A stretch of DNA of 64,000 nucleotides from Malania oleifera (Eukaryota; Streptophyta; Magnoliopsida; Santalales; Ximeniaceae): the NCBI RefSeq assembly GCF_029873635.1, contig NC_080417.1, positions 31,422,214 through 31,486,213 on the forward strand, written 5' to 3'. A program made the translations under genes and the position numbers. Positions 37,968 through 47,660 of this stretch are shown in pieces (the first letter of the stretch is position 1; every line of letters starts with the position of its first letter). The notes below the pieces were generated by a model, which worked only from the letters and a program-made list of their open reading frames with translations, was not told where the DNA came from and searched no databases.

Positions 37968-39623
37968 GATCCTCAACCCACAAATCTTTATTGTTTCTTC
38001 ATGATTTTAGGGCTAAATAAACAAGAATCCTTGGGTTTGTTTAAGTTTTTAGGATAAAATACAGGAAAAGATAGGAAAGAAAGAAAGTTCAGAGAGCAAA
38101 TCTGTTTGGTTGGCGAGAAAAAAAAACAAAAAGAGAGAATATAATATAAGAAAATTTAGTTTCGAAAAATGGATACGAATGAGGTTTTTTGGAAAGTTCA
38201 AAAACTACAGAACTACTGTTTTTTTTTTTTTCAAACTGAAATTTTAGAATAGAGATGATGAGATGAGAGACTCACAGTGAGGGAGAGATTAATAGAGAGA
38301 CTGGAAGATGAAGAAGAAGAAAATAGGAGAAAAACAAAACAAAGAAGAAAGGAGGATTGATACAAAACATAGAGTGAAATAACAGAACAGGGCACGATAG
38401 AAAATTAGAGAACAAGAAGAGAAGAAAGAACCAACCATTTTCTAGACCCATTGGTGGGAATTTTCAAAAACATAACAAAATCATTATAAGAAAAAAGTAA
38501 AAAGTAGATTAGTTATTTTCATTTTTTCATTCCTAAAATTGAAGCATCTAAAACACAATTAAAGGATTTTTAAATTTAAAATTCAAAAATAAATTGGGTT
38601 AAAACTAAAATGGGCTAAGAGTTCCATGTTAGCGAAACAACAATAGGTGACACGCTTGCATCTTACAAATTAAGACATTATCATGACAATGGGCAAAAAA
38701 TTATATACAATAGTAAGCTTGTCAATAAATCAAATTCCTACCCAAAATTGATTGATATTAGTCAAATATGATATAAAATCTTAACCTATAAATTCAATCA
38801 AGGCATTAAATTTATTTTCTATTTAAAATCAAATCTAGATCTATATTAATTTATTCCAATAATTACCATGATTTAATATCACATATGTCCATAATACATA
38901 ATAATAGTTTTGCATACATAAATATTATGCTATTTGTCTTTTAATGAGATGTTACCTTAAAGAAGCAATGTGCATTTTATAAATGAAGTTCAATAAAAAC
39001 AATTTCATTAAAGCAATACGTAAAGATCTTTTAACAATTGTAAATTTTGATGGTTTATGTTTTATTATATAGCATTGTGAAGTCTAGAACTTGGATTGGA
39101 AATATCCAAATTTTAAAAAGCAAGCATTTGGAATCACATTTATAATGTTGATATTTTGATATATATATATATATATATAAAATTATATAAATTATAGAGG
39201 GTTATTTTAATTATAAATTTTATGTAAAAATCTTGCAATATAATAACTGAATAATTAAATTTAATTTTAATATCTATATAATAAGGTAAAAATGGAGTGT
39301 TATCTTCTGTTCACAATTTAGATAATTTATCATTTATTAATTACAAAGGAGTTTGACCCGTAAATTTAAATTAATATAAATTTAGATGTAAGTATAGGTG
39401 AAAAGCAAGTCCGAAACTTAAAATCCATGGATCAAACATAGGAGTAATATTTGTTTTTCTTTCAAACCAATGGAGGGTAATTTCATTTGTCTGGTTCAGA
39501 ACATGCAAACGACGTCGTGTTATTCGCCTCCGCTCATCATTATGCTCGCGTTTCGGCATTGTCGCAATTAACCTGAACAGAACTGTTCGACGGAGGAACA
39601 CTGGAACAGGGGAAAGCAAGGAC
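37968..39623 (+). promoter_or_regulatory. Upstream region of VPS39
   Basis: This is the only 1.6 kb free of recognisable transposons next to the host gene, so it should hold the promoter and 5' leader. It is AT-rich, with a purine-rich stretch at 38250-38420 and an (AT)n run at 39164-39178. The last 150 bp before the start codon are GC-richer, as usual for a plant leader. No single TATA box stands out. Confidence 0.5.
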
Positions 39624-40068
39624 ATGGTGCACAGCGCCTACGATTCCTGCGAGCTCCTCAGCGATTGCGCCACCAAAATCGAAGCAATCGAATCGTACGG
39701 CTCTAAGCTTCTCCTCGGTTGCACCGATGGATCTCTCCGAATCTACGCGCCGGAGTCCTCCTCCGGCCCTGATCTCTCTCTGCCGTCCGATCGCCGCGCC
39801 CAAGCCGTAGAGCTGCGCAAGGAGCCCTACTCTCTGGAGAGAACCGTGAATGGGTTCTCGAAGAAGCCTCTGGTGGCTATGGAAGTCTTGGGATCGAGAG
39901 AGCTTCTTCTATCGCTTTCCGAGTCCATCGCCTTTCATCGCATCCCTAATTTGGAGACTAGTGCGGTGATAACGAAGGCTAAAGGTGCTAATGTGTATTC
40001 GTGGGACGACCGGAGAGGGTTCTTGTGCTTCGCCAGGCAAAAGAGGGTCTGTATTTTCAGACACGACG
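39624..40068 (+). CDS. VPS39: VPS39/VAM6-like vacuolar sorting protein, exon 1
   Basis: The product is the N-terminal 148 residues of a subunit of the HOPS tethering complex, which brings late endosomes and vacuoles together before fusion. The reading starts MVHSAYDSCELLSDC and contains YGSKLLLGCTDGSLRIY, GFSKKPLVAMEVLGSRELLL, SLSESIAFHRIPNLET and AKGANVYSWDDRRGFLCF. These match the start of the citron-homology (beta-propeller) domain of plant VPS39. The ATG at 39624 gives the usual plant N-terminus. Coding similarity ends at RVCIFRHD, exactly where GAC-G is followed by GTAATT, a good splice donor at 40069 (phase 1). Beyond it the frame runs into a T-run. Full-length proteins are near 1000 residues, so about 85% of the gene lies elsewhere. 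No downstream exon was found in the window. The exon itself has no stop or frameshift. Confidence 0.85.
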
Positions 40069-40729
40069 GTAATTTCGTGAATTCAGTGTTTTTTTTTTTT
40101 TTTTTTTAAATTTATTTTGCTGCTTGTGACATCAGTAAGTCGAATTGCTGTTTCTGTAATTCTTTCTGCGGATTTTGAAACAAACAGTCGAGCTTCGTGA
40201 TTAATTAGCTGGAGACGTCTGTTGCCTGCTTATTGTAGTTTTCTTACTCGTTTGAATCAGAACGTGCAATTCATATGAAGTTATAAATGTTTGAATAATC
40301 AGGGTGCGGAGAGTTGCGCCTATGGTACTAATTTGAAATAGAGACAATTGAAATTATACTAAATGATTTTTTTAAGGATTAAGGAATTTATGTTAAAATA
40401 TTTACGATTGTAAGTTTTGGCTGCTTTTTGGTAGTTTAGGAAACTGGGAACAGAAAAGGAATAGAATTTTCAATCTTGTTTTTTTGTTGCCATTTTGGTC
40501 TTTGTAGTTTGGGGTGGTGGTGGTGATGTTGGGGAATGTCTCCAATAAGGTATTGAGGTGGTGTTGCATATAAGCGATGGGAGAAGTAGAGAGGGCCAAG
40601 ACAAATGCAGGGGCAATCCTAAAGAGCTCAATTACAACGTGGAAAGTGAAGAAAGAATAGGATGATGTAACGAAGCAGAGGACAAGGACAATATAATAAT
40701 GAGGTAAGGGAGAGGTGAGCTACCCTTTT

Positions 40730-40768
<39 letters not shown>

Positions 40769-41030
40769 GCCAAATGTATGAGTAAGCAAAAAAAATCTTT
40801 AGATGAGGTTAGTGAGGGGTATTTATAGCGGTAGTGGGTGCCTATCACTTGATGGATGTGTTGCCATTAGTTGTCTTAGTCAATACTCAATAAGAATAGC
40901 TATTGGTAGCATAATTGATCATGGGAGAAGATGACAAATGGTGCTTCTTGATTAATGAGTGGGTTAAAGACGACCTTCTGTCTAGAAATGAAACATTGGT
41001 AGGATTTGAGCTCATAAGGAAAGGTTAAAG
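40069..41030 (+). other. Start of VPS39 intron 1
   Basis: Begins with the donor GTAATT. It contains a T-run at 40089-40107 and a (GA)n microsatellite at 40733-40764. No protein-coding similarity is seen. Its right part may already belong to the L1 LINE or its target, but I cannot place a boundary. Confidence 0.55.
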
Positions 41031-41568
41031 GGGTAGTGTTTGAGCTCAATAGTTTGGGCTAACCTTAAGGCCTTAAACATATTCCAAATTGAGTCAATTA
41101 GGCCAATAGCCAATAGTCTCTAGTTCATCCCAAAGATTTAGGTTTAATTAGGAACAATATCACAACACCCATAATTAATCCCCTTATGAGGCGTACTTGA
41201 ACACTTTGCATAAGGTGTGAGGAGGTGGCAACTTGATCAATATTCTTCACTTTCAAGCACAACAAGGATTAGTCAAAACAAGACGAATATGTCGATAAGG
41301 AGTGTGGGCCCAAAATGATTAAGGGTTATAGGCACATTACAATTACAAGATTAAGTCAAAATATGAAGATTTCCAAGTAGGATATCTTTGAGGTTTTTGA
41401 AGATTTCCATAGAACTTGCAATTTGGTGTCTAGCATCAATTCAACCTTTATCTCCCTGATCCCTAAGAACTCAAGTGCTTGCAACATCAAGGAATTTCTC
41501 CCAATCAACGTAGTTGGTAGTTTATATAAAATCCTATCTGAAGACCTAGTGGTAGGCTCAAACATGCA
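41031..41568 (+). mobile_element. L1 LINE fragment, left copy
   Basis: From about 41380 to 41568 the plus strand reads an L1 reverse transcriptase segment: SINSTFISLIPKN, then CNIKEFLPINVVGSLYKIL. It breaks off at AAACATGCA, where Tat element sequence begins. The whole interval is nearly identical to 55456-55992, where the same L1 continues further. Confidence 0.8.
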
Positions 41569-41644
41569 CTACCATTTTCAGCAGGTTTGTTATGCACTAA
41601 GTCGAACGTATTGACATCCAAGAGCCAACTCGTTACTAAGAGGG

Positions 41645-41914
41645 ATGAACTCCGGTCATTTTGAACATCCCAATCCCAAGCCACCGAGAAGAGAAGGAGA
41701 CTCTTCTTATCACGCCCCAGAAGGAGGTACTCTTCAGCTTTTCGGGGCTTATGCCGGTGACGTCACTAGAGTCTATCGCCGTTGGACAAGATCCAGAGTA
41801 AGTAGTAGTGACGCTACAAGCATTCCGACCGATGTTGACATTGACCTAAGCTTCAGACTCGGGTCAACCGTTAAACAAAAATATGAAAAATTTGATATGT
41901 CTCAATTTATCTAA
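41645..41914 (+). pseudogene. C-terminal half of a WOX-like protein in the plus Tat fragment
   Basis: The frame of 89 codons reads HFEHPNPKPPRREGDSSYHA, then GGTLQLFGAYAGD, then DIDLSFRLGS, and stops at 41912-41914. It aligns with the last third of the WOX-like frame in the complete element on the opposite strand. TLQLF is the WUS-box core, with the usual proline replaced by glycine. DLSFRL is the position of the LxLxL repression motif, with one leucine changed to phenylalanine. In this copy the linker and the WUS-box share one frame, which shows that the complete element has lost one base between them. The homeodomain part is missing because the fragment starts after it. Confidence 0.7.
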
Positions 41915-41923
41915 AAGGATGTA

Positions 41924-42095
41924 TAAAAAAAAAAAAAAGGTAGCCTCGTAGGTGGATACTCATCGACTATACCTCACTTACCCCCAAGGTAAATTCAGGG
42001 CATGAGACCATGTAAAGCGGGGGGAGCTGAAAACTTGAACCCGTGACCTCTTAGAGGCACAACAGGCTCCTTGCTGCTAGGCCACCAACCCAAGT
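41924..42095 (-). mobile_element. tRNA-derived SINE in the plus Tat fragment
   Basis: On the minus strand it starts ACTTGGGTTGGTGGCC. It carries a pol III box A (TGGCCTAGCAG) and a box B-like GGTTCAAGTTT about 35 bp further, and ends in a T-run. It is the same SINE, at the same site and in the same orientation relative to the element, as the one at 45088-45259. Confidence 0.8.
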
Positions 42096-42339
42096 GGTGG
42101 CCAAAGAGGGAGATTAATCACATTTAAAGTACAAGTGATGGAAAGACGGACAAAGGTCTTGAGTTCGTTAATATATGATCCTGACATCTTGAGCACCAGA
42201 CCCTTTCAAGATTGCGTGGGTAGAGAAATCTACTACGCATTTTGCCTTTGACCAGTCAAGATTGTCTGCGGGGGTCAGCAAATTTGTAGAAGCTTCAAGA
42301 CTCGGTTCAGATCACGCCATAAATTATGCGCCACACCGA

Positions 42340-42358
42340 GACTTGAAGTGGGGGCATT
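42340..42358 (+). other. Polypurine tract of the plus Tat fragment
   Basis: ACTTGAAGTGGGGGCATT directly precedes the LTR start TGTAAACAC. Confidence 0.75.
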
Positions 42359-43318
42359 TGTAAACACTAAAATTTTGAAAATAAAAATAATAGTAAATAA
42401 AAGTAAAAATGCAAATACATATGTATACACTTTGTAAGAGTACAAGTGACAAAAAAATACATATGTATAAAAATACGCCTTCTAGGCGTACAAAAATATA
42501 AAGATGTGAACAAATAATACAAAAGTCAAAATCACACTCAGCGCTGGATTTGCGACTTTTGCCGAAAGTGTTGCCGCCAAAGTTGAAAAACTCGCTGGAT
42601 TTGCGACTTTTGCCGAAAGTGCCGCCGCCAAAATTGAGAGATTCATCGGATCTGCGATTTTTGCCAAAAATATGGCCAAAGTTGAGAAGCTCGCCAGATC
42701 TCGCCTATTAATACCCAAACCTCTTGCTAAGACAGGACAGGGATAAAAAAAAAAGAAAGATCAAGCATCAAGCATCTTCGGCCTTCCCTCTTGCTGCTAG
42801 CTCCGGCAAAAAACACAAAGCTCTTGCATCTCCTCCAGCACCAAAGAAAGAAGGAAAGCAAGAGAGAGAAAAGTGAAAGACCTTACCCCACTCATCACTC
42901 CTCCCACACACCCACTCATTATCCCTCCTACACATCCATCCATTATTTTTCCTACACGCCAATCACTTTGTTAGCAAAAAGCAAAGTCAAACTCTTTTCT
43001 TTTTGTCTACCAACGGTCAAATACATCCTTGCAAATTTGACCTTCAAATTTCTTAAATTCGCATATCGGCCCCTCCAAAGATCCAACTATTTTTACTTCA
43101 ACTCCCAAACCAAATATTCCGCTTAGGATCAAACTACTGCTTCTCTTGACGGAATTCCAAAGGAGGATTAATCAAAGGATAGATCAAAGGTTGTACTTGC
43201 GAAATTTTAATATACATTATACTGTATAATTTTGTAATTTGTATTTTTCTTTATTTTTTTTTTCTTGCATTTTTCGTCTCCTTACAAAGTCCAAAGGGTG
43301 CGAGATATGTAGCGAACA
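42359..43318 (+). repeat. Tat LTR A (plus strand)
   Basis: Starts TGTAAACACTAAAATTTTG and ends ATGTAGCGAACA. It is the reverse of LTRs B and C and about 200 bp shorter. It keeps part of the ~50 bp internal repeat with TTTGCCGAAAGTG (42545-42690) and a TATA-like CTATTAATACCC near 42704. Confidence 0.85.
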
Positions 43319-43681
43319 AATTCTTGGCACGCCCCATCGAGGTCTCTAAGTATGCGCAACAAAGTACTACATTAAAGGGGGATCCATGGTTCATCCAATT
43401 TGGAACCTTGGAACCTATAAACGTCTCACACGTGCGGAACGCCGCCGAAGTACGCTGCCACGCAGACTTATTGAACGCCTACCTAGTCAATGCCTTACGC
43501 CCTTGTTTACGGTGTTGAAGCTGTGCCCCCACTTAAGAAACAAATACCATCGTTGTGCATGGCGATCCAAAAAGGTTTCATTGAAGAAGAAAATGCACGC
43601 CTACGATTGGAAGAGTTGGAGGCTCTAGATGAAAAAAGGCTCCAAGCACAATAGCAACTAGAGTGCTACCAGGCTCGACTT
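43319..43681 (+). pseudogene. Collapsed Tat interior: gag piece joined to integrase end
   Basis: After the primer-binding site the frame reads AQQSTTLKGDPWFIQFGTLE and INVSHVRNAAEV, equal to a gag segment at 52200-52320 of the complete element. It then jumps to sequence equal to 46930-46740, with EEENARLRLEELEALDEKR, the end of the integrase core. About 5.3 kb is missing between them. The segment ends at GGCTCGACT, where LTR B begins. Confidence 0.8.
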
Positions 43682-44822
43682 TGTTCGCCACAAATCTCAC
43701 ACCCTTTGGAATTTGTAGGGAGACGAAAAATGCAAGAGAAAAAAATAAAGAAAAATACAAACTATAAAATTATACAATAGAATGTATATTAAAATTTCGC
43801 TGGTACAACCTTTGGTTTTTCTTCTGATTAATCCTCCTTTGGAATTCCGTCGAGGGCTGCAATAGCTTGATCTCTGGCGGAATATTTTGTTTGGGAAGTA
43901 AAAATAGCTGGATCTTTGGAGGGGTTGATATGTGAAATTTAGGAAATTTGAAGGTCAAATTTGTAAGGATGTATTTGACCGTTGGTAGACAAAAAGAAGA
44001 GAGTTTGGATTTGCCTTTTGCTAGCAAAGTGATTGGTGTGTAGGAAAAATAATGGATGGATGTGTAGGAGGGATAATGAGTGGGTGTGTGGGAGGAGTGA
44101 TGAGTGGGGTAAGGTCTTTCAACTTTCTCTCTCTTGCTTTCCTTCTTTCTTTGGTGTTGGAGGAGATGCAAGAGTTTTGTGTTTTTTGCTGAAGCTGGCA
44201 GCAAGAGGGAAGGCCGGAGTTGCTTGATGCTTGATCTTTTTTGTTTTTTTTTTTTGATCCTTGTCTTGTCTCAGCAAGAGGGCTAGATATTTATAGGCGA
44301 GATCTGATCTCGCCATCTTCATTCAATGATGTGGACGTGTAACGAATTTCGGCATTGGAAATACCATTCTTTTCTTCCTCGATGGTGACGTTCTTGACTG
44401 GTTACTTCAAATTTGACGTCGCCGGAGAACGTCTTCTGCTTCGATGGTGACATTTTTGACAAATAGGGTTCAAATCGGGCAATTTTCTCAACTTTGATGG
44501 TAGTTCTTTTGGCAAAAGTCGCAAATACGGCGAGTCTCTCAATTTTGGCAGCGGCACTTTCGGCAAAAATTGCAGATCCAGCGAGTTTCTCAACTTTGGC
44601 GGTGACACTTTTGGCAAAAGTCGCAGATTCGGTGTCGAATGTGATTTTGAATTTTGTATTATTTGTTCACATCTTTGTATTTTTGTACGCTTAGAGGGCG
44701 TATTTTTATACATATGTATTTTTTTGTCACTTGTACTCTTACAAAGTGTATACATATGTATTTGCATTTTTACTTTTATTTATTATTATTATTTTCTTCT
44801 TTTCAAAATTTTGGTGTTTAAA
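43682..44822 (-). repeat. Tat LTR B (3' LTR)
   Basis: Plus-strand view begins TGTTCGCCACAAATC and ends GGTGTTTAAA (CA decayed to AA). The minus-strand TATA box CTATAAATA is near 44290-44298, next to the palindrome GGCGAGATCTGATCTCGCC. The ~50 bp repeats with GGCAAAAGTCGCA lie at 44490-44640. Confidence 0.88.
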
Positions 44823-44842
44823 AATGCCCCCACTTCAAGTCT
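44823..44842 (-). other. Polypurine tract of the complete Tat element
   Basis: On the minus strand GACTTGAAGTGGGGGCATT precedes the 3' LTR. Confidence 0.75.
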
Positions 44843-45087
44843 CAGTGTGGCGCATAACTTGTGACGTGATCTGAACTGAGTCTTGAAGTTTCTGTAGATT
44901 TGCAGACCCCCGTGGACAATCTTGACTAGTCGAAGGCAAAATGCGTAGTAGATTTCTCTGCCCATGCAGTCTTGAGAGAGTTTGGTGCTCAGGATGTCGG
45001 GATCATGTACCGTCAAAAACTCAAGACCTTTGTTTGTCTTTCCATCACTTGTGCTTTAAATGTGATTAATCTCCCTCTTTGGCCATC

Positions 45088-45259
45088 ACTTGGGTTGGTG
45101 GCCCAGTGGCAAGGAGCTTGTTGTGCCTTTAAGAGGTCACGGGTTTGAGTTTTTGGTTCCCCTTGCTTTGCCCAAGTGGTCTCATGCCCTGGATTTACCT
45201 CGTGGGTAAGTGAGGTATAGCCGATGAGTATCCACCTACGAGGCTACATTTTTTTTTTT
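45088..45259 (+). mobile_element. tRNA-derived SINE inside the Tat element
   Basis: Starts ACTTGGGTTGGTGGCCC with box A TGGCCCAGTGG and a box B-like GGTTTGAGTTT, and ends in a T-run. CCATC lies immediately on both sides (45083-45087 and 45260-45264), which fits a target duplication. It is antisense to the host element. A T-tailed SINE with tRNA-type promoters is typical of plants. Its copy in the plus fragment shows it was inserted before the two Tat copies diverged. Confidence 0.82.
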
Positions 45260-45307
45260 CCATCCTTTTAGATAAATTGAGATAGATCAAATCTTTCATG
45301 TCTTTGT

Positions 45308-46129
45308 CTAACGAATGTGTGGGGGCCCGAGTCTGAGGCTTAGGTCAATGCTAGCAGCGGTTGGAGTGCTTGTAGCGTCACTGCTACTTGTTGTGGATCT
45401 CGTCCGACGGCGATAGACTCTGGGAATGTCACTGGCATAAGCTGGGAAAAGCTGAAGAGTACCTCCTTCTACGACGTGAGAAGAAGAGTCTCCTCTTTTC
45501 TCGGTGGCCCGGGGTTGGGATGTTCAAAATGACTGGAGTTGATCCCTCCTAGTAACGAGTTGCCCCTTGGATGCCAGTACGTTCGCCTTAGTGCATGCCA
45601 AATCTGGTTGAAATGGTAGTGCAGGCTAGGATTGCTAGAAACCCCCGTCGTGGTGACTGCGGCGTGAGCAACATATACAGTAATACCTGTCGGAGCGATG
45701 AAGGTGGTAAGCTCTACAGTCGGAGCATTGACGGTGAGAGTAGCAACAAGAGGAGCAGTGGTCAAGGTAGTGGTGTGAGCACTACTTGGTGTGGCGACAG
45801 TGGAAGTGGTGAGATCAAGGGCCAGTGGAGTCTTTGTAGCAGCAGTGAGATCAATGGTTAGCGGGGGTCTGGCTAGCAGTCCGCTCGATCAGCCCCTTCT
45901 TGTGATACCATTGATTTTCGAACTAGAAGCGTACATCCTTTGGTTCGACTGAGCCATATTGTTGGAGCTTTGTTGTGAGCAAGTAAACTAGTTTCGGGGA
46001 AGGAAGTTCCCCCTTGTAGTGAAATGCCGCCTCTAGGATCTCTAGTTGTTCCCTTTCGGGTGTCCATCTAGGGGTTGATGAACTTGCATTGCCCCCTATA
46101 GTTTGTGTCGTTGGGTGATTTGGCATCAT
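45308..46129 (-). pseudogene. Captured WUSCHEL-type (WOX) homeodomain gene inside the Tat element
   Basis: From the ATG at 46129 the frame reads a homeodomain with WOX spacing: PRWTPEREQLEILEAAF, then GELPSPK, then KLQQYGSVEPKDVRF. A TAG at 45925-45923 then stands where the invariant tryptophan of WFxN belongs, and FENQWYHKKG follows. A T/A/V-rich linker of about 100 residues continues in a shifted frame (about 45860-45500). After a 1-base loss relative to the plus copy, the original frame returns with EGGTLQLFPAYASD (WUS-box, 45460-45443) and SIDLSLRLG (LxLxL, EAR-like, 45346-45329), stopping at 45310-45308. Homeodomain, WUS-box and stop are in the same frame, so the ancestor was a single protein of about 270 residues, a normal WOX size. 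WOX proteins are DNA-binding regulators of stem cells. This copy is broken by one stop and two frameshifts. I infer transduction of a host gene. Confidence 0.75.
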
Positions 46130-46238
46130 CTTTGTGGTGAAAGTCGCCTTGGCCAAACGGAAGAAAGAAGGAGATGATTGGGCAGGATAGCTAGGAAGAA
46201 TGAGTTTGAGTGGCTCGCTTTTTTACCATACCCACCTC

Positions 46239-46245
46239 TTTTATA
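46239..46245 (-). promoter_or_regulatory. TATA box upstream of the WOX-like frame
   Basis: TATAAAA within GCTATAAAAGAGG on the minus strand lies 110 bp before the ATG of the WOX-like frame. This leaves room for a leader of about 80 bases. It is separate from the LTR promoter. Confidence 0.5.
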
Positions 46246-46499
46246 GCAAAACTTATCAAAATTCAAAGTTGGTAGGTTGCTTATTTTTGACATTGTGAAC
46301 AGCCGGCACCAACAAGAGCAGCCGCTGGTGTCGCAAAGATTGACGAAGCAGCAGGCGACTGTTCTAAATTATTCCTCCTTACCCCTTACCTACCACATGC
46401 TTTTTTTTTTATTTTTTGATTTTTTTTTGTTGGGCTGTTCACAGTTTATACTCTTGTGGGTTAAGAGTGCGGCGGACACAAAGCAAAGCCTTACGTGCA

Positions 46500-47660
46500 G
46501 TAGCGCTTTAGGAACTTGCCATTTATTGGGCCAATGCCAATGCCTTCATGGTCGAGTAGCATGTAAGCATTGTTTGTGTAGGCTTCTTGCACCAAGTATG
46601 GACCATCCCATTTGGAGGTGAGCTTATCGCCCGGTCGGTGTTTCAGATTGATAGGTCGTCATACTGCGAGAACTAAGTCTCCAACTTGGAATGATCGCGG
46701 GCGGACTTTGCGGTCAAAGGCCTTGGTGAGTCAAGCCTGGTAGCTCTTTAGTTGCTGTTGTGCTTGGAGCCTTTTTTCATCTAGAGCCTCCAACTCTTCC
46801 AATCGTAGGCGTGCATTTTCTTCTTCAGTGAGACCTTCTTGGATCGCTATGCGCAGCGATGGTATTTGTTTCTCAAGTGGGAGCACAGCTTTAACGCTGT
46901 AAATAAGGGCGTAAGGCGTTGATTGGGTAGGCATTCGATAAGTCGTACGGTATGTCCATAATGCTTCGAGAACCGTATCATGCCAATCCCGTTTTGTCTT
47001 GGAGGCCACTTTGCGCAGTAAGTTGCAAAGGGTCTTGTTGAATGCTTCGGACAATCCGTTAGCAGGAGCATTGTACATGGAAGACTTGTACTGTTTGAAG
47101 ATGAACTTCTCGCAGAGTGTATCCATTATGCTATTGTAAAATTGCTTTCCATTGTCGGTGACGATGAACCATGGAATACCGTAGTAGTAGATCATGTGGG
47201 TCTTGATAAAGTTCACGGCGTGCTCCTTCTTCACTTTTCTAAGTGGGATTGCTTCAGCCCATTTAGAAAAGTAATTTGTTGCTGCCAGTATGTACAGGTG
47301 GCCAAGGGAGGACTTTGGCAGTGGTCTGACCCAGTTGAGGCCCCATGCTTCAAAGGGCTAAGATGCTACGGTGGGGTGTAGAGGCTCTGGTGGCTGATGT
47401 ATATAATTTGCATGGAATTGACATGCTCGACAAGTCTTAGCGTATTCCATGGAATCATGCACCATCGTGGGCCAATAGTATCCCATCCTTTTGATTTTAT
47501 GGTGAAGTTTCAGTTCGGATTGATGTGCGCTGCACATGCCAGAGTGAGCTTCTTTTAAAGCCTGCTTCGCCTCGTCGCCATTTAAGCATCGTAGAGTCCA
47601 TCGAAGGATCTTCAATACAATGTATCTTTGTAGTATATGTATCGAGCGGCGTGTAGACAC
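46500..47660 (-). pseudogene. Tat integrase, with one in-frame stop
   Basis: The zinc-binding domain is at 47560-47410 (AHSGMCSAHQSELKLHHKI, then CRACQFHANYIHQPP). A TAG near 47358 separates it from the core, which begins PFEAWGLNWVRPLPKSS; the first catalytic aspartate is asparagine. IVTDNGKQFYN and LSEAFNKTL keep the second aspartate and the glutamate. After GYxxTYRMPTQSTPY the C-terminal domain continues to about 46500 with KLTSKWDGPYLVQEAY and GKFLKRYCT. The enzyme would join element cDNA to the chromosome. Despite the good preservation this copy should be inactive. Confidence 0.87.

Larger units (their letters stand above)
41569..43681 (+). mobile_element. Truncated, internally deleted Tat element, plus strand
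   Basis: The order on the plus strand is: the 3' interior (41569-42358) with the C-terminal part of a WOX-like frame and an antisense SINE; a polypurine tract (AAGTGGGGGCATT); an LTR (42359-43318); a primer-binding site (TTGGCACGCCC); and a 340 bp remnant that joins a piece of gag directly to the end of integrase. It thus lacks its 5' half on the left and most of its interior on the right. It faces the complete Tat element that begins at 43682, and together they form a long inverted repeat. Confidence 0.8.

Noticed and set aside
39371-39803. Minus-strand open frames over the VPS39 start
   Set aside because: They are opposite a well-supported conserved exon, and no similarity was recognised.
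40069-40109. Continuation of the VPS39 frame into a phenylalanine run
   Set aside because: Protein similarity ends at RHD and a GTAATT donor follows. The run is the intronic T-tract.
41031-41568. Possibility that this L1 piece is a VPS39 exon
   Set aside because: Its reading (NSTFISLIPKN, GSLYKIL) is a LINE polymerase block and it recurs at 55456.
44494-44694. Plus-strand frame with repeated Ala-Lys-Val words in LTR B (also similar frames in LTRs A and C)
   Set aside because: It reflects the ~50 bp tandem repeats of the LTR and is not a gene.
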